Positions 60,767 through 64,000 of a DNA stretch of 64,000 nucleotides are shown in pieces. The stretch is from JAPOUP01 sp965221405. GTDB lineage: Bacteria > Pseudomonadota > Alphaproteobacteria > Rhodobacterales > Rhodobacteraceae. The stretch lies in contig CBDCSE010000003.1 of assembly GCA_965221405.1 (NCBI GenBank), positions 372,001-436,000 of the forward strand, read 5' to 3'. The notes beneath the pieces are model-generated. The model ran no database searches. It saw nothing but the letters and a program-made list of their open reading frames with translations, and had not been told where the DNA came from. Numbering within the stretch: the stretch's first letter is position 1; every line of letters begins with the position of its first letter. The translations under genes and the position numbers were made by a program.

Positions 60767-61762
60767 ATGCAAGAAACAATAGACGCCCCATCCTCCAAAG
60801 GACTGCACCCGGCCTGCACAGACGAGGAGTGGGGGTTTGCCCCGGCACCTGTGGCACCGATGGAGCGTAATAGGAAACAACCGCAGCGCTTCAACGTGAT
60901 GTTGCTGATGCCGGCTGTTCTGGTTCTGGCATTCATTAGTCTCTATCCCTTCTTCTGGCTCATCTACATGAGCTTTCACAAGGTCAATCTGGGACCGCGA
61001 CCGAACGAGTGGGTAGGGTTAAAAAACTTTTCGCGCCTAGCCACCGATGACAGGTTCATCGATGGTTGGATCACGTTGCTGAAATACAGCGCGATCTGCC
61101 TCACTATTGAGGTGATCATCGGCGTCGCGCTCGCCATCATGCTCAACCAGTCGCGCCATGAAAAGGTTCTGATCACGCTCTTCCTGATGCCGATGATGAT
61201 GTCACCTGTGGTTGCGGGGCTCTTGTGGTTCTACCTCTATAATGGCACATTCGGCTGGTACCATTGGCTATTCCAAAGCTTGGGGATCTTGGGTGAGACC
61301 TCGATCCTGGCCAGTCCCAACACAGCACTCGCCGGGATCATTCTGATCGATGTCTGGCAGTGGACGCCTTTGATCACGCTCATAACGCTGGCCGGACTGA
61401 AACGGGTGCCTCAAGACCAGTTCGAGGCCAGCATGGTTGATGGCTCCGGGACAATCCAGAATTTCCTTTCGGTCACGCTGCCCAATATCGTGCCGTTCCT
61501 TCTTATCGCCATTCTCTTGCGGTTTATGGACAATTTCCGCTTTATCGATCACATCCTCGCTACGACAGGCGGTGGTCCCGGGGACTCCACGCGCCTCTTG
61601 CCGGTTTACCTCTTCGACATTTCGTTCAAGTTTTTCAAGTTGGGGCGTGGAGCGGCAGTGGCGCTGACGCTCCTGGTCGTCACGATCATCTTGGGGCTCA
61701 TTCTGGTCAAGATCTTTGAAGATCCCGCACGCAAGCGTCAAATGGCCGGTGGAGACGGGTGA
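60767..61762 (+). CDS. ABC importer permease (MalF type)
   Basis: 331 residues. A polar N-terminal extension of about 42 residues precedes the first span MLLMPAVLVLAFISLYPFFWLIYMSF; six spans in all. The EAA loop is QFEASMVDGSGTIQNFLSVTLPNIVPFL. Channel subunit with the next gene, 9 bp downstream. The start could also be a later Met (MERNRKQPQRF) if the extension is not translated. Confidence 0.87.
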   Translation: MQETIDAPSSKGLHPACTDEEWGFAPAPVAPMERNRKQPQRFNVMLLMPAVLVLAFISLYPFFWLIYMSFHKVNLGPRPNEWVGLKNFSRLATDDRFIDGWITLLKYSAICLTIEVIIGVALAIMLNQSRHEKVLITLFLMPMMMSPVVAGLLWFYLYNGTFGWYHWLFQSLGILGETSILASPNTALAGIILIDVWQWTPLITLITLAGLKRVPQDQFEASMVDGSGTIQNFLSVTLPNIVPFLLIAILLRFMDNFRFIDHILATTGGGPGDSTRLLPVYLFDISFKFFKLGRGAAVALTLLVVTIILGLILVKIFEDPARKRQMAGGDG

Positions 61763-61771
61763 GGAAAAGTC

Positions 61772-62653
61772 ATGGCGTCACGTGAGATAGTACGATACGA
61801 CAGCGGCCTCGGTGGGAAGATCCTCTCGGTAGTCGTTCCGGTGTTTGTCGGCCTTTATCTTATCTGGGCGCTTCTGCCAATCTTCATTATGCTGATGGCC
61901 TCGTTCAAGAACCTGCTTGAGGCTTTCTCGGTTCCCAAGCCGGGAGATTGGGCAGGCGTGATCATGTTCTTCGATTTTGATCCGACTGTGACACACTACG
62001 TCGGTTTATTCACCGAGAACAACTTCGGAAAATATCTCGCGAACTCTCTCATAGCTTCTTTGGGATCTGCGATAGTTGCTGTGTCGCTAGGCTCGATGGC
62101 GGCTTACAGCCTTAGCCGGATGGAATTCCCCGGCAAGAAGGATCTGCTGTTCTGGATCATCTCGACCCGGATGGCGCCGATCGTTGCGGTCACCGTGCCG
62201 CTTTACGCGATCTTCCGGTCGCTCGATCTAGTCGGCACGCTGCCTGGGCTGATCCTGGCTTTCACCACGTTCAATTTGCCGTTTGCAATTTGGATCCTCA
62301 AAGGTTTCTTCGACAATGTGCCCTATTCGCTCGAAGAAGCGGCTATGGTCGACGGTGCCAACAGGTTTCAGGCATTCCGGGAGATCGTGCCATTGGTTGC
62401 GCCGGGGATCGGTGCTTTCATGGTATTGTGCATCCTCTTTGCCTGGAACGATTTCCTGTTTGCCACGATCATCGGCAGCGGTGGCGCCAAGACATTGCCC
62501 GCCGCGACGCGAGAGCTGATCCAGCCGCAGAATATCGACTGGGGTAAGATTATGGCTTCCGGCGTGATTACCACATTGCCGATGATACCGCTGGGAATAC
62601 TGGTGCGCCGCTATTTGGTTGCCGGGCTCACCATGGGCGCGGTTAAAGAATGA
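61772..62653 (+). CDS. ABC importer permease (MalG type)
   Basis: 293 residues, six spans: VVPVFVGLYLIWALLPIFIMLMASF at the N-terminus, the EAA loop LEEAAMVDGANRFQAFREIVPLVAPGIG, and the characteristic ending VAGLTMGAVKE. Partner of the permease upstream. 25 bp before the ATPase. Confidence 0.9.
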   Translation: MASREIVRYDSGLGGKILSVVVPVFVGLYLIWALLPIFIMLMASFKNLLEAFSVPKPGDWAGVIMFFDFDPTVTHYVGLFTENNFGKYLANSLIASLGSAIVAVSLGSMAAYSLSRMEFPGKKDLLFWIISTRMAPIVAVTVPLYAIFRSLDLVGTLPGLILAFTTFNLPFAIWILKGFFDNVPYSLEEAAMVDGANRFQAFREIVPLVAPGIGAFMVLCILFAWNDFLFATIIGSGGAKTLPAATRELIQPQNIDWGKIMASGVITTLPMIPLGILVRRYLVAGLTMGAVKE

Positions 62654-62678
62654 TGGATGGGAGCATCAGGGGGCGTGC

Positions 62679-63764
62679 ATGGTAAATATAGTACTCGACG
62701 GAGTTTGGAAGATCTATGGAGACTTCGAAGCTGTCAAAGAACTGAACATGGAGTGCAAGGACGGCGAATTCGTTTCCATTCTTGGCCCGTCGGGTTGCGG
62801 TAAATCCTCGACGCTTAGGATGCTGGCGGGGCTCGAGCATATCTCGGCCGGAGAAATTTCCTTTGGCGGTACCGTGGTCAACAGGCTGGCCCCCAAGGAC
62901 CGCGATATCGCGATGGTGTTCGAGAACTACGCACTCTATCCCCACAAAACCGTCTTCGATAATATCGCCAATCCGTTGCGGCGTGCGAAAATCAACCCCA
63001 CCGAGATCGAACGGCGGGTGAAAGACGCGGCTGCTCTTCTGGAAATAGATCAACTTCTGGACAGGCGTCCACTGGAGCTTTCCGGTGGCCAAAAACAGCG
63101 TACCGCGATTGGGCGCGCCATCGTACGTGAACCCAAGGTGTTTCTTTTTGACGAGCCGATCGCCCATTTGGATGCGGCGCTTCGCGCCAAAATGCGAAGC
63201 GAACTTAAACACCTACAGCTCGATCTGGGTGTTACTACAATCTATGTGACACACGATCAGTTGGAAGCGCTTTCAATGGCCGACCGGATCGCGGTTATGA
63301 ACGAGGGTGTGCTGCAGCAATTTGCCACGCCTGCCGAAGTCTATGAAACACCGGCCAATGTTTGGGTCGCGACTTTCGTGGGTGAACCGCAGATGTCGGT
63401 CATGGAGATGGAGATACAGGGCAACGGCTCGAGTTTGCTGTTTGAAGGCCACGAGATAGCGCTAAATAACGACAAACGCGCGCTTTTGAGTGGTTATGAC
63501 CAGAGCACGGTCCTGGTTGGCAGCCGCCCGGACAAATTCATCGTCAGCAGCCAGGCGGCGCCAGGCTCGATTGCTGGTGAGGTTTTCGCGAAGCAGCTTC
63601 TGGGTAGTGATACGCTTGTCGAGACACAGGTAGGGCGTTACCGGGTGCGGGCCAAGACGAACCAGGCCTTCCCGGGCGCCATCGGCGATCCGTGCCATAT
63701 CACTTTCGTACCAGAGGCGCTTTTGATGTTCTCCGCCGCAGATGGAACCGCGCTGAAGGCATGA
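62679..63764 (+). CDS. ABC importer ATPase (MalK/UgpC type)
   Basis: 361 residues from ATG 62679. Walker A GPSGCGKSSTLR, Q-loop FENYALYPH, signature LSGGQKQRTAIGRAI, Walker B VFLFDEPIAHLD, H-loop YVTHDQLEAL; a C-terminal TOBE-like domain follows. Completes the importer. Its stop overlaps the start of the transglutaminase-like gene (ATGA), which ties that gene to the transport operon. Confidence 0.9.
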   Translation: MVNIVLDGVWKIYGDFEAVKELNMECKDGEFVSILGPSGCGKSSTLRMLAGLEHISAGEISFGGTVVNRLAPKDRDIAMVFENYALYPHKTVFDNIANPLRRAKINPTEIERRVKDAAALLEIDQLLDRRPLELSGGQKQRTAIGRAIVREPKVFLFDEPIAHLDAALRAKMRSELKHLQLDLGVTTIYVTHDQLEALSMADRIAVMNEGVLQQFATPAEVYETPANVWVATFVGEPQMSVMEMEIQGNGSSLLFEGHEIALNNDKRALLSGYDQSTVLVGSRPDKFIVSSQAAPGSIAGEVFAKQLLGSDTLVETQVGRYRVRAKTNQAFPGAIGDPCHITFVPEALLMFSAADGTALKA

Positions 63765-64000
63765 TTTCCATGACGCATTGCTGGACATATCCAGACGGCC
63801 TGAAGGAGGTTCTGAGCGTCTGTCCAAAGTTCGCCGATCTCACAGGCCGGGCATTGACGGTGCGGCTTTATCACTGGGTGCGTAACTTTGCCTATGCGTC
63901 CACGGGAAACCGCGATCCTGGAGCTGTCCTGCAATCCCGCGCGGGATCCTGTTCGGGCAAGCACATTCTCTTGCGGGACCTGTTGCGACAGGCTGGACAG
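63761..64000 (+). CDS. Transglutaminase-like protein, 5' part (cut by window end)
   Basis: Starts at ATG 63761 overlapping the ATPase stop: MISMTHCWTYPDGLKEVLSVCPKFADLTGRALTVRLYHWVRNFAYASTGNRDPGAVLQSRAGSCSGKHILLRDLLRQAGQ, open to the window edge. The helix-then-RAGSCSGKHILLRDLLRQAG pattern is the Cys-containing active-site turn of transglutaminase-like (papain-fold) proteins, with the Cys nucleophile near residue 64. His and Asp should follow outside the window. Coupled translation with an ABC importer suggests a hydrolase or amide-bond enzyme in the same catabolic pathway. Confidence 0.65.
   Translation, partial: MISMTHCWTYPDGLKEVLSVCPKFADLTGRALTVRLYHWVRNFAYASTGNRDPGAVLQSRAGSCSGKHILLRDLLRQAGQ

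Overview
This 64 kb window looks like alphaproteobacterial DNA, most like the Rhodobacterales. The evidence is a complete sorbitol/mannitol smoEFGK-smoS-mtlK operon in the Rhodobacter order, a choline dehydrogenase, an acetoin-dehydrogenase-type complex, several ABC sugar importers and moderately high GC. Two kinds of DNA are interleaved. Ordinary genes are intact, with ribosome binding sites, ATGA overlaps and moderate GC. Between them lie stretches of extremely GC-rich, decayed mobile elements where all six frames are open by chance and real protein homology jumps between frames. The amount of broken DNA suggests a genome under erosion, perhaps host-associated; that is inference.

Layout. 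0.4-2.1 kb: choline dehydrogenase (betA). 2.1-5.9 kb: relics of IS66-, IS21-, IS1595- and IS630-type elements. 6.0-8.0 kb: a broken defence/toxin strip (DUF262 N-terminal fragment, an HTH protein plus a HicA-like toxin, and a 5'-truncated vsr). 8.1-8.7 kb: IS110/ISKra4 chimera. 8.76-16.4 kb: a tight seven-gene operon (ROK regulator, M20 amidohydrolase, ribose/fructose-type ABC importer, YhfX-like PLP protein, SIS-domain protein), probably for an amino sugar or a conjugate. 16.8-18.8 kb: ISKra4 relics with a run of 20 C. 19.3-20.1 kb: a secreted beta-solenoid protein. 20.4-21.9 kb: a resolvase pseudogene and an IS5-type element. 22.0-28.8 kb: a second defence-like strip (AAA_14 ATPase, DUF262 C-terminal fragment plus HEPN pseudogene, SbcD-like nuclease, an SbcC-HsdR deletion fusion, an intact OLD-type ATPase-TOPRIM gene). 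29.5-34.0 kb: a dense graveyard of transposases and a serine recombinase. 34.5-40.9 kb: smo/mtlK operon. 41-43.5 kb: IS110 relic and an IS5-derived miniature element. 43.5-45.1 kb: AAA-ATPase-like/PD-(D/E)XK protein. 45.7-47.9 kb: tagatose-type kinase plus GatZ, probably once part of the polyol locus. 48.5-50.1 kb: a membrane protein and a coiled-coil protein. 50.3-53.4 kb: an IS66-family element with perfect ends and perfect 8-bp target duplications. 54.1-58.7 kb: acoCBA and an FMN monooxygenase, divergent from a four-gene ABC importer (59.2-63.8 kb) that is followed by a transglutaminase-like gene cut by the window end.

How the genes work together. The polyol operon imports hexitols (SmoEFGK), oxidises them (SmoS, MtlK) and can feed tagatose or fructose to the TagK/GatZ pair. 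The ROK/M20/SIS/YhfX operon looks like a second import-and-dismantle pathway. The aco/monooxygenase genes and the divergent importer look like a third. All three ABC systems have a stem-loop directly behind the solute-binding-protein gene.

The most unusual signal is how the mobile elements have decayed. Relative to their families and to each other, the relics carry mostly A-to-G and T-to-C changes on both strands (Glu to Gly, Leu to Pro, Lys to Arg/Gly, Tyr to His/Cys, Trp to Arg), reach local GC near 90 percent, and lose catalytic residues, yet at least one element keeps perfect termini and target duplications. Neighbouring host genes do not show this extreme composition. This could be a repeat-directed, AT-to-GC hypermutation process, the reverse polarity of fungal RIP. 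Family consensus sequences here are from memory, so the claim needs the alignments described under findings.
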